Program-made: the position numbers and the translations under genes
Source of the DNA: PKWO01 sp036384915
Lineage (GTDB): Bacteria; Pseudomonadota; Gammaproteobacteria; Burkholderiales; Burkholderiaceae_D
DNA length: 64,000 nucleotides
NCBI GenBank assembly: GCA_036384915.1
Contig: DASVLJ010000011.1
Span: 62,001-126,000 of the forward strand
Direction of reading: 5' to 3'
Part shown: positions 10,101 through 17,672 of the stretch, in pieces
How positions within the stretch are numbered: the first letter of the stretch is position 1
Layout of the letters: every line of letters starts with the position of its first letter
The notes under the pieces: generated by a model
What the model was told of the DNA's origin: nothing
The model's database searches: none
The model's input: the letters and a program-made list of their open reading frames with translations, nothing else

Positions 10101-10314
10101 TTTCACTGCCGACGATCAGGCGCATGCCGAGCTTCTTTGCTTCGACGTGGGCCCGCACCACGCCGGCCAGCGAGCATTCATCGGTGATGGCCAGGCTGTG
10201 GTAACCGAGCTTGTGGGCGCGCGCCACCAACTCTTCCGCATGCGAGGCGCCGCGCAGGAAGCTGAAGTTGGTGAGGCAATGCAGCTCCGCATAGTGAGGC
10301 AGAAGAGAAAACAT
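7183..10314 (-). CDS. dnaE2: Error-prone DNA polymerase DnaE2 (C-family)
   Basis: A 1043-residue translesion DNA polymerase. The ATG at 10312-10314 overlaps the imuB stop (TGATG), so I prefer it over a start 27 bp upstream. Residues 1-210 are the PHP domain (YAELHCLTNFSFLRGASH). The catalytic aspartates lie in PDIDVDF at about 383-389. The helix-hairpin-helix and OB-fold regions follow, ending with VTLEDETGNINVIVWP. In imuA-imuB-dnaE2 cassettes DnaE2 is the catalytic polymerase that copies damaged DNA after SOS induction, recruited through ImuB to the sliding clamp. Third gene of a LexA-controlled operon. Confidence 0.97.
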   Translation of the reverse strand: MFSLLPHYAELHCLTNFSFLRGASHAEELVARAHKLGYHSLAITDECSLAGVVRAHVEAKKLGMRLIVGSEMRLECGLKLVLLAMSREGYGNLAEWISVGRCRAPKGSYEVRRGDVARTAGTRLRSLPECLALFVPDCTASDAVLEEQAAWVAATFGDRGAIALHMLQQAGDEDRKERLATLAARHRLPLTACGDVHMHVRSRKPLQDVLTAVRLGKPVAECGMALQPNAEQCLRARLKLAQLYPAETLRQSVVLAERCDFSMEELRYQYPEEIVPPGETLSGYLRRITREGACVRYPHGIPAAVQEQLEKELALIEKLSYEPYFLTVYDVVHFARSRRILCQGRGSAANSSVCYCLGITEVDPTTTMLLFERFISEERNEPPDIDVDFEHERREEVMQYIYNKYGRHRAALTAAVVIYHPRSALKDVGKALGMDFDTLNRLSKLHQWWDGGRINTERMQENGLDPDSPVTHKLLKLTQELLGFPRHLSQHSGGFVIARDSLARLVPIENAAMAERNVIQWDKDDLDAMGLLKIDVLALGMLTAIRRALDFIGMRRGEVFAVQDIPREDPAVYDMICRADTIGVFQIESRAQMSMLPRLRPREFYDLVIEVAIVRPGPIQGDMVHPYLQRRQGKEKVEYYSPELEVVMKRTLGVPIFQEQVMQIAMVAAGFSGGEADDLRRSMAGWKRKGGLHKYYEKITKGMAERGYPEEFAERICKQIQGFGEYGFPESHAASFALLVYISAWIKHYEPAAFLACLLNSQPMGFYSAAQLVQDAKRHGVEVRPPDVVVSDWDCALEETPQSLQGQGQPAVRLGLRQLKGLNEGAAERIAEVRAIQAFDSVEDLRRRAELTVEDLHALARADALATLSGNRRQAAWQVAGMHAMPALLKDAPIEEDAITIPAPSEGQEILSDYANLSLTLRRHPLALLRERLRKMRLKSAAELHAAPAHQAARACGLVTMRQRPYTAKGTLFVTLEDETGNINVIVWPALFERQRKQILNARLMAVYGSWQREGEVTHLVAQHIVDHSDLLGTLTIQERNFH

Positions 10315-11810
10315 CAGCCGAAAAACCCATGCAAAAACCATCCCGGCGTCTCTTCGGCCAGGCTGGGGCGTTCACGATAGACCCAGAGCAGCATCCTGCT
10401 CTCGTTGCTGGCGATGAAATAATCGCGCGCGGCGAGCTTGTCGTCCCACCAGCCCGCTTCGATGCGTTCCGGACCGGACAGCATGGTCAGGCTGCCGAGA
10501 TAAAACGGTTTCTCGCCGCGCACCATCAGGGCCAGCGGTTCGGCCAGCAGCCAGCTTGGCCGCGGCGGAAAAGCCTCGACCAGTTCTTGCTGGCCGCGCT
10601 CGCGCCCGGCGTCGTTCCCCATTGCCGGCTTGAGCGCGAAACTGCGTTCGGGACGGTGATCGGCCACCAGGGCAAAGCGCCGCACCGCTTCGTCGCCCAG
10701 GCGGCTCGTCAGCCGTTCGACCAGGCGCGCCATCGATTCGGCCCGGCAGGCGGTCGAGGCGAACAATTCATTGTTCGGCGCAGCCAGCGGCTCGATGGCA
10801 TCGGCCTGCAGGGTCAATTCGATCACCGATGCCTTCAGCACAAGCTTGGCCAGGTTCTCTTGCAGCAGCAAGGCCAGATGCACCAAATCGCGGGAGGCGC
10901 TGCCCAGCCTGACCTCCACCATGCTTGGCGCATCGCCGCTCTTGCGCACCGATTCATGGTGCAGCAAGAGCGAAAAGCGTGTGATGGCGGCATGGCGCGC
11001 CACCAGCCAACCCGTCATTTGCATCAGCAGCCGCTCGGCTGCATGCAGCAAGGCTTCGGTACTGTCGACGCGCGCCATCAATTCCAGGCGCACGGCAAAT
11101 GTTTCAGGTGCTTCATACCAGGCACGTGCATCGGGCTCGGCGCCGTAAGCCTTGTCGAGCTCGCTCAAGAGCGCGGCGCCGAAGCGGCGCGTAATGCCCC
11201 CGCGCGGCAGCGCGCGCAACTGCGCCAGGCTGCGGCAGCCGATGGCGTGCAGGCTATCGAGATGCGGCTGCGCCGTCCGCATCAGGTTTACCGGCAAGGC
11301 ATCGAGTTTTGCGGCACAAGTGCCGCCGTCGGTGTCGACATCGTCCATGTGCTGCGCCAGCAGCCAAGCCGCCGTCGCGGTCGGCGCCGACGCCAGTTGC
11401 GGCACGAAACCCAGGCGTTGCACGCCTTCGCGCAAACCGCGCTTTACGGCATCGAGCCCACCGAACAGGCGCAAGCTGGGCGCCACTTCGAGCAGCAAGC
11501 CCTGGTCCTGCAAGCTGACCTGGGGCGTAAAGTGGAGCGCCCACAGGGCTGTCTCGATCACGGCGCGCGCTTCGGCATCGGTATCGCGTTCGAGCAGCAC
11601 CAATTCCGACGCGCGTGAACGCGCGCTGCTTTCACGCATACCGAACTCCACACCGGTTTGCTGGGCGCAGGCATTGGCCCAGCGTATGCGCCTGGCTTCG
11701 GTGACGGCCAGCGGCACGCCATGCTCAAGGCCTTCGCGCATGGCTTCAGGCCAGCGACGGTAAGCCAGATCCAGCGGCAAGCGCGGCAGGTAAAGTGCGA
11801 TCCAGAGCAT
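10314..11810 (-). CDS. imuB: Y-family polymerase-like protein ImuB
   Basis: A 498-residue protein starting MLWIALYLPRLPLDLAYRR. This N-terminus matches ImuB and differs from active Y-family polymerases, which have an Asp-containing HIDMDAF motif here, so it is predicted to be catalytically dead and to act as the clamp-binding hub of the mutasome. The family motif SLRLFGG is present about a quarter of the way in. It overlaps imuA by 65 bp and dnaE2 by one base, indicating tight translational coupling. The longer upstream frame is just imuA sequence read in another phase. Confidence 0.94.
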   Translation of the reverse strand: MLWIALYLPRLPLDLAYRRWPEAMREGLEHGVPLAVTEARRIRWANACAQQTGVEFGMRESSARSRASELVLLERDTDAEARAVIETALWALHFTPQVSLQDQGLLLEVAPSLRLFGGLDAVKRGLREGVQRLGFVPQLASAPTATAAWLLAQHMDDVDTDGGTCAAKLDALPVNLMRTAQPHLDSLHAIGCRSLAQLRALPRGGITRRFGAALLSELDKAYGAEPDARAWYEAPETFAVRLELMARVDSTEALLHAAERLLMQMTGWLVARHAAITRFSLLLHHESVRKSGDAPSMVEVRLGSASRDLVHLALLLQENLAKLVLKASVIELTLQADAIEPLAAPNNELFASTACRAESMARLVERLTSRLGDEAVRRFALVADHRPERSFALKPAMGNDAGRERGQQELVEAFPPRPSWLLAEPLALMVRGEKPFYLGSLTMLSGPERIEAGWWDDKLAARDYFIASNESRMLLWVYRERPSLAEETPGWFLHGFFG

Positions 11811-12561
11811 GGGACGATTTGATGGAAAGGGGCGTTGCGACAGGACGGCCGGCACGCCGGGCCAGCGCGCGCCCGACGGCAGCCGGCAACCAGGCATCGA
11901 CCAGCACCGGCGCCGCCGCCAGCGGCCCGCGCCGCTTGAACACGTCGATCGACAACTGCCCATTTGCAGCGGCGCGGCACAACAATCGCAAAGGCGCAGG
12001 CGAGGACTCCTGACGCGCCACCGCAGGGCGAAACACGAAACTCAACCCCTCTCCTGCGCCTGCGGCCAATTGCAGGCGGCGCAGATGATCGGGCTTGGCT
12101 TGCGGCAGCCAGCACAGCAAGGCGCCGCAACTGGCGCTTTTGAGGATTTGCTCGGCAGCCCATAGCCGGTCGCCCGGTTTTTCCGATTGCACCAGCAAGA
12201 GCCGCCGCACGTCGATGCCGGCTTGCGCCAATGCCGGCGCGCACACCAGGTGCGGCGGTGCAAGCAAGATGATGGTTTCGCCGGCGGCGGCCAGACGCGA
12301 CAACAGCGGCGCCAGAAGGCGGAATTCACCGTCCCCCTGCTGCGCCCACAGCAATTCGGTCAATACCGAAGGCGGCCAGCCTCCCCCGGGCAATTCGCGG
12401 TCGAGCGCTGCATAACCGCTGGAACGGCCGCCGGCGCGGTAAGTGCCCATGGCATCGCCGCGCCATAAGGCGTGCGGCAAGGTTGCCGCGAGCGCTTCGG
12501 CGGAGAGACGGGGAGCCGTCCCGCCGCCTGCAGGCAGAGGTTGGGTAAGTGTCGACGCCAC
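11746..12561 (-). CDS. imuA: SOS mutasome protein ImuA (RecA-like)
   Basis: A 271-residue member of the ImuA/SulA-like RecA-related family: RSSGYAALDRELPGGGWPPSVLTELL near residues 46-70 and repeated hydrophobic strands such as ETIILLAPPHLV. It is the first gene of the imuA-imuB-dnaE2 operon, needed with DnaE2 for damage-induced mutagenesis. A perfect LexA operator lies 28 bp upstream of the start codon. Its last 65 bp overlap the imuB start, which is long for this operon type but both frames look genuine at the junction. Confidence 0.92.
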   Translation of the reverse strand: MASTLTQPLPAGGGTAPRLSAEALAATLPHALWRGDAMGTYRAGGRSSGYAALDRELPGGGWPPSVLTELLWAQQGDGEFRLLAPLLSRLAAAGETIILLAPPHLVCAPALAQAGIDVRRLLLVQSEKPGDRLWAAEQILKSASCGALLCWLPQAKPDHLRRLQLAAGAGEGLSFVFRPAVARQESSPAPLRLLCRAAANGQLSIDVFKRRGPLAAAPVLVDAWLPAAVGRALARRAGRPVATPLSIKSSHALDRTLPAALAAGSGLPSLA

Positions 12562-12588
12562 GGGAATCTCGGGAGTTTTGCCATTTTA

Positions 12589-12604
12589 CTGTATATGTGT
12601 ACAG
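12589..12604. promoter_or_regulatory. LexA (SOS) operator of imuA-imuB-dnaE2
   Basis: CTGTATATGTGTACAG is an exact fit to the CTGT-N8-ACAG LexA consensus of proteobacteria. It sits just downstream of the putative -10 box of the minus-strand promoter and would block transcription initiation until LexA is cleaved. Confidence 0.93.
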
Positions 12605-12607
12605 TAT

Positions 12608-12635
12608 ATTTTAACCCGGGAACGCCGTTCGTCAA
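12608..12635 (-). promoter_or_regulatory. Predicted sigma-70 promoter of imuA operon
   Basis: Read on the minus strand: TTGACG (12635-12630), a 16-bp spacer, then TAAAAT (12613-12608). The expected start site falls in the LexA box. Confidence 0.65.
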
Positions 12636-12752
12636 GCCTTGTTTATGCCGTATCGAAGTGCGACGACTTCATCTTGCAAATGTATCAAATAGAGAGTGGC
12701 GAAAAATTCCCTATGCTAAGATGAGTTCGCATCGTTCCCAGGGAGATTCCTC

Positions 12753-13520
12753 ATGATCGGATTGCTGCCGCTGCTCGTCATTGCCGCCTTCATCTTCATC
12801 TCGGGCTTGCGCATCGCGGCGCAATACCAGCGCGCCGTCGTGTTCCGCCTCGGCAAGCTGCAAGGCATACGCGGCCCTGGTTTGTATTGGCTGATCCCCG
12901 CCATCGAAACGCAGCAAACCATCGATATCCGCACCATCACCACCTCGGTCGACCAGCAGGAAACCATCACAAAAGACAACGTGCCGGTCAAAGTGACGGT
13001 GGTGATCTGGTATGCCGTGACCGATCCGGTGAAATCGGTCGTCGAAGTCCGCGAAGTCGACAAGTCTGTGATCCAGGTGGCGCTGACTTCGCTGCGCAAC
13101 ATCATCGGCCGCCATACCCTGGACGACGTGCTGAAGGAGCAGGAGCGCCTGGGCGCCGACATGCGTCAAACCATCGACGCCGCCACCGAGCCTTGGGGCG
13201 TGAAAGTCACGCGCGTGGAAATGCGCAATGTGGAAATCCCCGAGTCGATGCAGCGTGCCATGGCGCAGGAAGCCGAAGCCCTGCGCGAAAAGCGCGCCCG
13301 CATCATCAAGGCCGAAGCGGAGCTGGAAGCCTCGCAAAAACTGCGCGAAGCAGCCGGCCTGATCATGGAAAATCCGGCTGGCCTTGAGCTGCGCCGCATG
13401 CAGATGATTACCGAAGTCGGGGCCGAACAGAACACCACGACCATCATCATGATGCCGAGCGAATTCGTCTCGATGGCGGGCGGAATCTCCGACTGGGCCA
13501 AGAAAAACACTGGCCAATAA
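12753..13520 (+). CDS. Slipin / stomatin-like SPFH-domain membrane protein
   Basis: A 255-residue protein preceded by AGGGAG. One N-terminal transmembrane segment (residues 2-20) is followed by the SPFH/band-7 domain (about 22-200), with the family patterns YQRAVVFRLGK, GPGLYWLIPAIE and VPVKVTVVIWYAV, then the coiled-coil segment AEALREKRARIIKAEAELEASQ. Slipins oligomerise on the inner membrane, organise lipid microdomains and often partner with an NfeD-type protease; no nfeD is next to it here. Single-gene unit facing a convergent NADAR gene. Confidence 0.95.
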   Translation: MIGLLPLLVIAAFIFISGLRIAAQYQRAVVFRLGKLQGIRGPGLYWLIPAIETQQTIDIRTITTSVDQQETITKDNVPVKVTVVIWYAVTDPVKSVVEVREVDKSVIQVALTSLRNIIGRHTLDDVLKEQERLGADMRQTIDAATEPWGVKVTRVEMRNVEIPESMQRAMAQEAEALREKRARIIKAEAELEASQKLREAAGLIMENPAGLELRRMQMITEVGAEQNTTTIIMMPSEFVSMAGGISDWAKKNTGQ

Positions 13521-13540
13521 TCAAAAATATTTAGCAATAT

Positions 13541-14098
13541 TCAGGCCAAGCGCAACCTGTCCCTGACATCCATCAAGGCAAAGCCGAGCAGGTTCTCGCC
13601 TTTCCATTCGCGCGGCCTGGCTGCCGCAGGATCGTCTTTGGCCAAGCCTATACCCCAGATCGCATCGACCGGGCTGGCCTCCACGAGAACCTTGTTGCCT
13701 GTACCAAGCAGGAAAGCCTTGCGCGCGGCATCCTGGCCGAATTTTGCCAGGTTGCCCGCCACCACAACGGCATAACGCTCGCGGCTCCAGGCTGCGTCGT
13801 CATAGTTTTTCACGCGCCGTCCGATGGCCTTGACCTTGTCCGGCCCCGGAGCCGCCAGAATCTGCGCCACCGCCTCCCCGTCGCCGAACAGCCTTGCCTT
13901 GCCGGCCATCATGAAGTGCTCGGCAGTCGAGTAAAACACGCCCTCGTGCTCGAATGGCGCTGTATACCATTGGCTCATGCAGGAGACCCCCAGCTTGCCG
14001 TCAGCAGTGGGACGATGCCCCCAGAAAAACAGGTATTCGGGCCGCGCACCGGCTTCGATGGCAGCCAGCAATGCGCTTTTTGACCGGATGGAATTCAT
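13541..14098 (-). CDS. NADAR-family (YbiA-like) N-glycosidase
   Basis: A 185-residue NADAR/DUF1768 protein. Conserved features visible are FFWGHRP, SQWY, the STAEHFMMAGKARLF motif with the catalytic Glu-containing helix, and the C-terminal signature VEASPVDAIWGIGLA followed by WKGENLLGFALM. Characterised members cleave the N-glycosidic bond of early riboflavin intermediates; others act on ADP-ribosyl guanine in DNA or on NAD-derived molecules. Which activity applies here cannot be read from sequence alone. It is not beside riboflavin or defence genes. Confidence 0.9.
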   Translation of the reverse strand: MNSIRSKSALLAAIEAGARPEYLFFWGHRPTADGKLGVSCMSQWYTAPFEHEGVFYSTAEHFMMAGKARLFGDGEAVAQILAAPGPDKVKAIGRRVKNYDDAAWSRERYAVVVAGNLAKFGQDAARKAFLLGTGNKVLVEASPVDAIWGIGLAKDDPAAARPREWKGENLLGFALMDVRDRLRLA

Positions 14099-14484
14099 GC
14101 AATCATATCTATGGGAAATTCGACGCTGTATCTTACGGCTTTATCGACAAAAATTTATTGACGAAAATTTATCAACGAAAATAATTGGCCTGCAACTGAC
14201 TTGCATGAAAATATTAACCATACTTGACTGAACAAATGCCAAAAGAATGCATATCACTTGATAAATCAAAGACTTAGTTACATCGCAGACTGTTGATCCA
14301 TCAATTATTGTTCCACTTTCAGAAACAAACCATTGCAATTACTCGCATTTATCTTCATCCCGGCAAAGTATAAAGTGACGTCCATGGTGAGCACGCAAGC
14401 AAAAGCGGCTCACAGCAAGACAGACGGGCACCGGTACATGCATCCCCTGCCCGATTCCTAAACCGAATACCAAGGAGTATGAAC
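14099..14484. other. AT-rich intergenic region
   Basis: No convincing gene in these 386 bases. The stretch 14100-14350 is markedly more AT-rich than the flanks and presumably holds promoters for the NADAR gene (leftward) and the DUF4148 gene (rightward). It includes three imperfect 13-bp copies at a 14-bp period. Confidence 0.6.
14145..14185. repeat. Three imperfect tandem repeats, period 14 bp
   Basis: Copies CGACAAAAATTTA (14145-14157), TGACGAAAATTTA (14159-14171) and CAACGAAAATAAT (14173-14185). Possibly a multi-site operator or curved DNA upstream of the NADAR gene. Confidence 0.55.
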
Positions 14485-14862
14485 ATGAACGCCAAACAAA
14501 TCATCGCCGCCGTCGCTACCCTGACCGCCTTGACCGCAGCCAGCGCCGCTTTCGCCGACCAAAATGAAACCCGCGTCGTCTCGGGCAAGACCCGCGCCGA
14601 AGTGATCGCCGAACTGCAACAAGCACAAAAGGACGGCACCGCACCCACTTACAGCTTCATCGGCACCACCAACCCCGTTGCCGCAGCCGGCAATGGCGCC
14701 CATCCGCAAAACGGCAATGCCATCCCCACCGGCAAAACCCGCGCCGAAGTCGTGGCTGAACTGAAGCAATCGGGCGACACGGCCCCGACCGGTTTCGTCG
14801 CCTTCGACAAGCCCGCAACCACGTCGGGCAGCGGGTCGAACACCGCGGTCGCGCACAAGTAA
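14485..14862 (+). CDS. Small secreted DUF4148-type protein
   Basis: A 125-residue protein. The ATG at 14485 is 7 bases from AGGAG, whereas an ATG at 14479 is too close, so the second is chosen. Residues 1-25 are a signal peptide ending AFA. Two copies of the segment GKTRAEV(I/V)AEL occur at about 34-44 and 83-93, the hallmark of DUF4148 proteins, which are abundant in Burkholderiales and of unknown function. A perfect 9-bp-stem terminator follows the stop codon. Confidence 0.88.
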   Translation: MNAKQIIAAVATLTALTAASAAFADQNETRVVSGKTRAEVIAELQQAQKDGTAPTYSFIGTTNPVAAAGNGAHPQNGNAIPTGKTRAEVVAELKQSGDTAPTGFVAFDKPATTSGSGSNTAVAHK

Positions 14863-14883
14863 TCCCAGCGCGTTCAATGCCAG

Positions 14884-14910
14884 AACGCCGCCGCGAGGCG
14901 GCGTTTTTGT
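14884..14910 (+). terminator. Rho-independent terminator of DUF4148 gene
   Basis: Perfect 9-bp stem AACGCCGCC / GGCGGCGTT around loop GCGA, followed by TTTTGTTTT. Confidence 0.93.
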
Positions 14911-15189
14911 TTTGGGGCGCCCGATTTCGCAGATTGGCGAAATTCAGCGCCACAACATTGCCACACATCAACTTTCAGACGCATGAAAAATACATCGGCA
15001 ATGATTAATTCAAGAAATCGGCGAAACCATGCATCATTGGTAAACAAATAACGATAAAATCATGCCAATAAAAAAAGCCTGCACTACAGATGTCGCTCAG
15101 TCAGGCGTTGACTATTGCCCTGCGAATCTCTACAACATACAGATTCGCCGACGCCCAGGCGATCAACCTGAGCCCCATCGGCCTAACCC
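14911..15189. other. Intergenic region upstream of FHA gene
   Basis: Together with the terminator it makes up a 327-bp gap between genes. No supported gene; 14990-15080 is AT-rich, and the only signal I see is the putative promoter at 15108-15136. Confidence 0.6.
15108..15136 (+). promoter_or_regulatory. Predicted sigma-70 promoter of FHA gene
   Basis: TTGACT, a 17-bp spacer, then TACAAC, 53 bases before the start codon of the FHA protein. Confidence 0.5.
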
Positions 15190-16422
15190 ATGATTAAGAT
15201 CAGCGTCATTTCCTACGATAATCAGGCAGCGGACGACCCGCCCTCGGCGGTGTTTGGACCAGCGGGCGGCTCATTGGGCCGTGGAACCGATAACACCCTG
15301 ATCCTTCCCGACCCCAAATGCCACATCTCGCGCCGTCAGGCTTCGATCAAGAGCGACGGCATGCGCCACAGCATCATGAACCTGAGCCAGGTCAGTCCGA
15401 TCCGGATCAATGGCAAGAAGATCCCGCTGGCGGCTGATGTGGACTTGCATTTCGGCGACGAAATCGAAGTGGGGCTCTTCCTCCTACGTGCCGAATCGCC
15501 CTTCGGCGCGGCATCGGCGCTTAACAGCGTGGCCAGCAATGGCGCCTTTGTCTCGCCTTTCGACATCGACCAGGGACAGGCGCTGGCCGCACCGGCCGCG
15601 GAAGAAATCTTGCCTGTCGATATCACTCTGCTCGATGCCGCGGATAGCGCGCATTACGCCGACATTCTCGACGCTGCGCCGGCAACGCCCGCCGCCAATG
15701 CCGTGCAAACGGCCAACGAACCTGACGTGCCGGAATTGAATTCGCTATTCGTCGTCGATACGCCCAAGCCCGAACCGGCGAAAGCCGCCGCAGCGGCGCA
15801 TTCGCCTGACTCCATGGCGTTGACCCAGGCCTTCCTGCGCGGCGCGCGTCTGCCCCAAGACAGCATGCCCGCCGCAATCACGCCGGAATGGATGGAAGCG
15901 ATGGGCGCCTTCGCCGCCGCCGTGACGAACGGCATGTTGAACCAATTGGCCGAACCGCCGCTGCGCAAACAGGAAGTCGATCCGGATTCGACCAATGTCC
16001 TCGGTGGAAGCAACCCGCTGCGCGTATTGCCCACAGCGCGCGCAGTCATGCTGCAAATGTTCGGCGCCGCCGTGCCCGGCTTCATGAGCGCTGCCGCAGC
16101 CATCGACGATGCCTGCGCCGCGCTACGCATCCATCAGGATGCGCTCAAGGCGGGCATGCGCGCCACGCTGGCCGACGTGCTGGCGCGGCTCGACCCCGCC
16201 CTGCTCGAAGAACAAATCAAGACCCGCCCCGTGCTCGATTCCATGATCGCAGCCAACCGCAAGGCGAAATGCTGGGCGCTCTATGGCGAGCTGTTCCAGG
16301 ATGTCTGCGATGCCGCTCGCGACGACGGCAAGCTGCTGTTCGGCGAGCAATTCCAGCGCGCGTATGAAGAAGAATGGAAACGCCAGACCGGCGGCATGGC
16401 GCCGAAAAAGAAATCGGCCTGA
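15190..16422 (+). CDS. FHA-domain protein with TagH/ImpI-like C-terminus (orphan T6SS-associated type)
   Basis: A 410-residue cytoplasmic protein. Residues about 1-98 form an FHA phosphothreonine-binding domain, with GSLGRGTDNTLILPD and HISRRQA carrying the expected Gly-Arg, Ser and His. A low-complexity Ala-rich linker follows. Residues about 210-400 match the C-terminal domain of type VI secretion FHA proteins (TQAFLRGA, a long helical stretch, and the ending LFGEQFQRAYEEEWKRQ). In complete systems TagH is a substrate of the PpkA kinase and licenses T6SS assembly. No other T6SS gene is in the window, so its partner is elsewhere or it has another role. Confidence 0.85.
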   Translation: MIKISVISYDNQAADDPPSAVFGPAGGSLGRGTDNTLILPDPKCHISRRQASIKSDGMRHSIMNLSQVSPIRINGKKIPLAADVDLHFGDEIEVGLFLLRAESPFGAASALNSVASNGAFVSPFDIDQGQALAAPAAEEILPVDITLLDAADSAHYADILDAAPATPAANAVQTANEPDVPELNSLFVVDTPKPEPAKAAAAAHSPDSMALTQAFLRGARLPQDSMPAAITPEWMEAMGAFAAAVTNGMLNQLAEPPLRKQEVDPDSTNVLGGSNPLRVLPTARAVMLQMFGAAVPGFMSAAAAIDDACAALRIHQDALKAGMRATLADVLARLDPALLEEQIKTRPVLDSMIAANRKAKCWALYGELFQDVCDAARDDGKLLFGEQFQRAYEEEWKRQTGGMAPKKKSA

Positions 16423-16433
16423 GCGCCTGCGCT

Positions 16434-17291
16434 TTACATCGGCGGCATGGCCGAACCGAGCTTTGCCGCCAACAGCATCGCACCCAGCAATACCGCCCCC
16501 TCCATCAGCAGCACGGTCGCAAAGCGTTTTGCTGCGCCCTTTTCCATCAAGACGGGCATGACGCGCCAACGGTTATAGCCTCCCATGCACATGGCAAGAC
16601 CCACGCAAGCCAGCTTGGCAGCCAGCAGCGCCGTGTAATCGTCGCGCAATGAAATGCCGGCTTCACCTAGCATGCGCCAGGTATTGACGGCGCCGCTTGC
16701 CGCCACGGTCACCAGTGCCAAGGTCGCCGCACGGGAAATATGCTCTGCGAACTCAACTCTTTCCGGCACGGCCCAGCTGCGCCAGGACAGCGCCTTGCCG
16801 GCCGCAAGTATGACGGTCCCGACCCATACACAGCCGGCGGCAATATGCAGCGCGTGAACCCAGATCGCGTAGCCGCCCCAGCCGGCATCGTTCGCATGCC
16901 CGCTCGCCGCACGTGCAGCACATACGAGGGCAAGCGCGCACCAGGCGCCAATTGGCCAGGCAGCGAAACGCCGCCGTACAAGAAAGGCCAGAAGGAAAAG
17001 GCTCCACGCCGAAGCACCGAGCAACGCGGCGTGCCCGTAGGCGGTTTGCGTCAGCATCAGCGGCACGGCTTGCCATACCGCCACGCCTTCCGCGCCGCTC
17101 ATGGCTGCCGCTTCGGCCCACAAGCCGCCGATCAGGCCGGCCGCCATGGCGATCAGCCCGATAGACAGGGCACCGGCCAGCAATTCCTTGACAAAGAAAC
17201 GGCGCCATAGCAAACCGCCGGCGCAGATAGCCAGGGCGATATCGGTCAAGGCAGCGAAGCAGGACTGCAGCGCCTCTATTCCCACCCCCAT
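16434..17291 (-). CDS. copD: Copper resistance membrane protein CopD
   Basis: A 285-residue integral membrane protein with about eight transmembrane segments. The CopD pattern is visible: SGHAND, the WVHALHIAAGCVWVG helix and the C-terminal SGAVNTWRMLG and AKLACVGLAMCMGGYNRWR segments, with conserved His residues in the membrane. CopD takes copper from the periplasmic chaperone CopC into the inner membrane or cytoplasm. Its start codon is 3 bases beyond the copC stop, showing an operon. The gene end meets the convergent FHA gene. Confidence 0.92.
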   Translation of the reverse strand: MGVGIEALQSCFAALTDIALAICAGGLLWRRFFVKELLAGALSIGLIAMAAGLIGGLWAEAAAMSGAEGVAVWQAVPLMLTQTAYGHAALLGASAWSLFLLAFLVRRRFAAWPIGAWCALALVCAARAASGHANDAGWGGYAIWVHALHIAAGCVWVGTVILAAGKALSWRSWAVPERVEFAEHISRAATLALVTVAASGAVNTWRMLGEAGISLRDDYTALLAAKLACVGLAMCMGGYNRWRVMPVLMEKGAAKRFATVLLMEGAVLLGAMLLAAKLGSAMPPM

Positions 17292-17294
17292 CGC

Positions 17295-17657
17295 CTACTT
17301 GACGGTAAAGCGATAGCTGCCGCTGCTGCGATGGCCATCGCGCGCGACGGCAACCCATGTGACGGTGTAGACGCCGGGCGCGAGCGCCGGTAGGCTCATG
17401 TGCATGGTGGTGCGGGCGGCGCTGTCGAACTCGGTCTTGCCGCCGGCGACGGCATGGCCGGCAGCATCCTGTACGGTCAGCGAGCTGAAAGCCGCCTCGA
17501 GTGCCTCACTGAAGGTCATGCTGACTTCGGCAGGCGAGGCAACGGCGGCGTCGGCAGCAGGCACCATGCTTTTCGGATGGGCATGCGCCAGGGCATGGCC
17601 GGCAATGGCGAAGCCGCAGCACATGGCCGACAGAGCAAGGATTCGTTTCAGGTTCAT
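17295..17657 (-). CDS. copC: Periplasmic copper-binding protein CopC
   Basis: A 120-residue protein with a signal peptide ending HALA; the mature chain then begins HAHPKSM, giving the N-terminal His used by CopC to bind Cu(II). Downstream, TMTFS-like strand VSMTFSEALEAAF and VARDGHRSSGSYRFTV supply the second His/Asp ligand set. Methionines of the Cu(I) site are sparse. It hands copper to CopD encoded just after it, and follows an HtrA-type protease gene by 15 bp. Confidence 0.94.
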   Translation of the reverse strand: MNLKRILALSAMCCGFAIAGHALAHAHPKSMVPAADAAVASPAEVSMTFSEALEAAFSSLTVQDAAGHAVAGGKTEFDSAARTTMHMSLPALAPGVYTVTWVAVARDGHRSSGSYRFTVK

Positions 17658-17672
17658 GGTTTTCCTTCCCGG

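Noticed and set aside
8119..10380. 753-codon plus-strand frame opposite dnaE2
   Set aside because: The opposite strand has an unmistakable DnaE2; the translation is His/Arg/Gln-rich with no motif.
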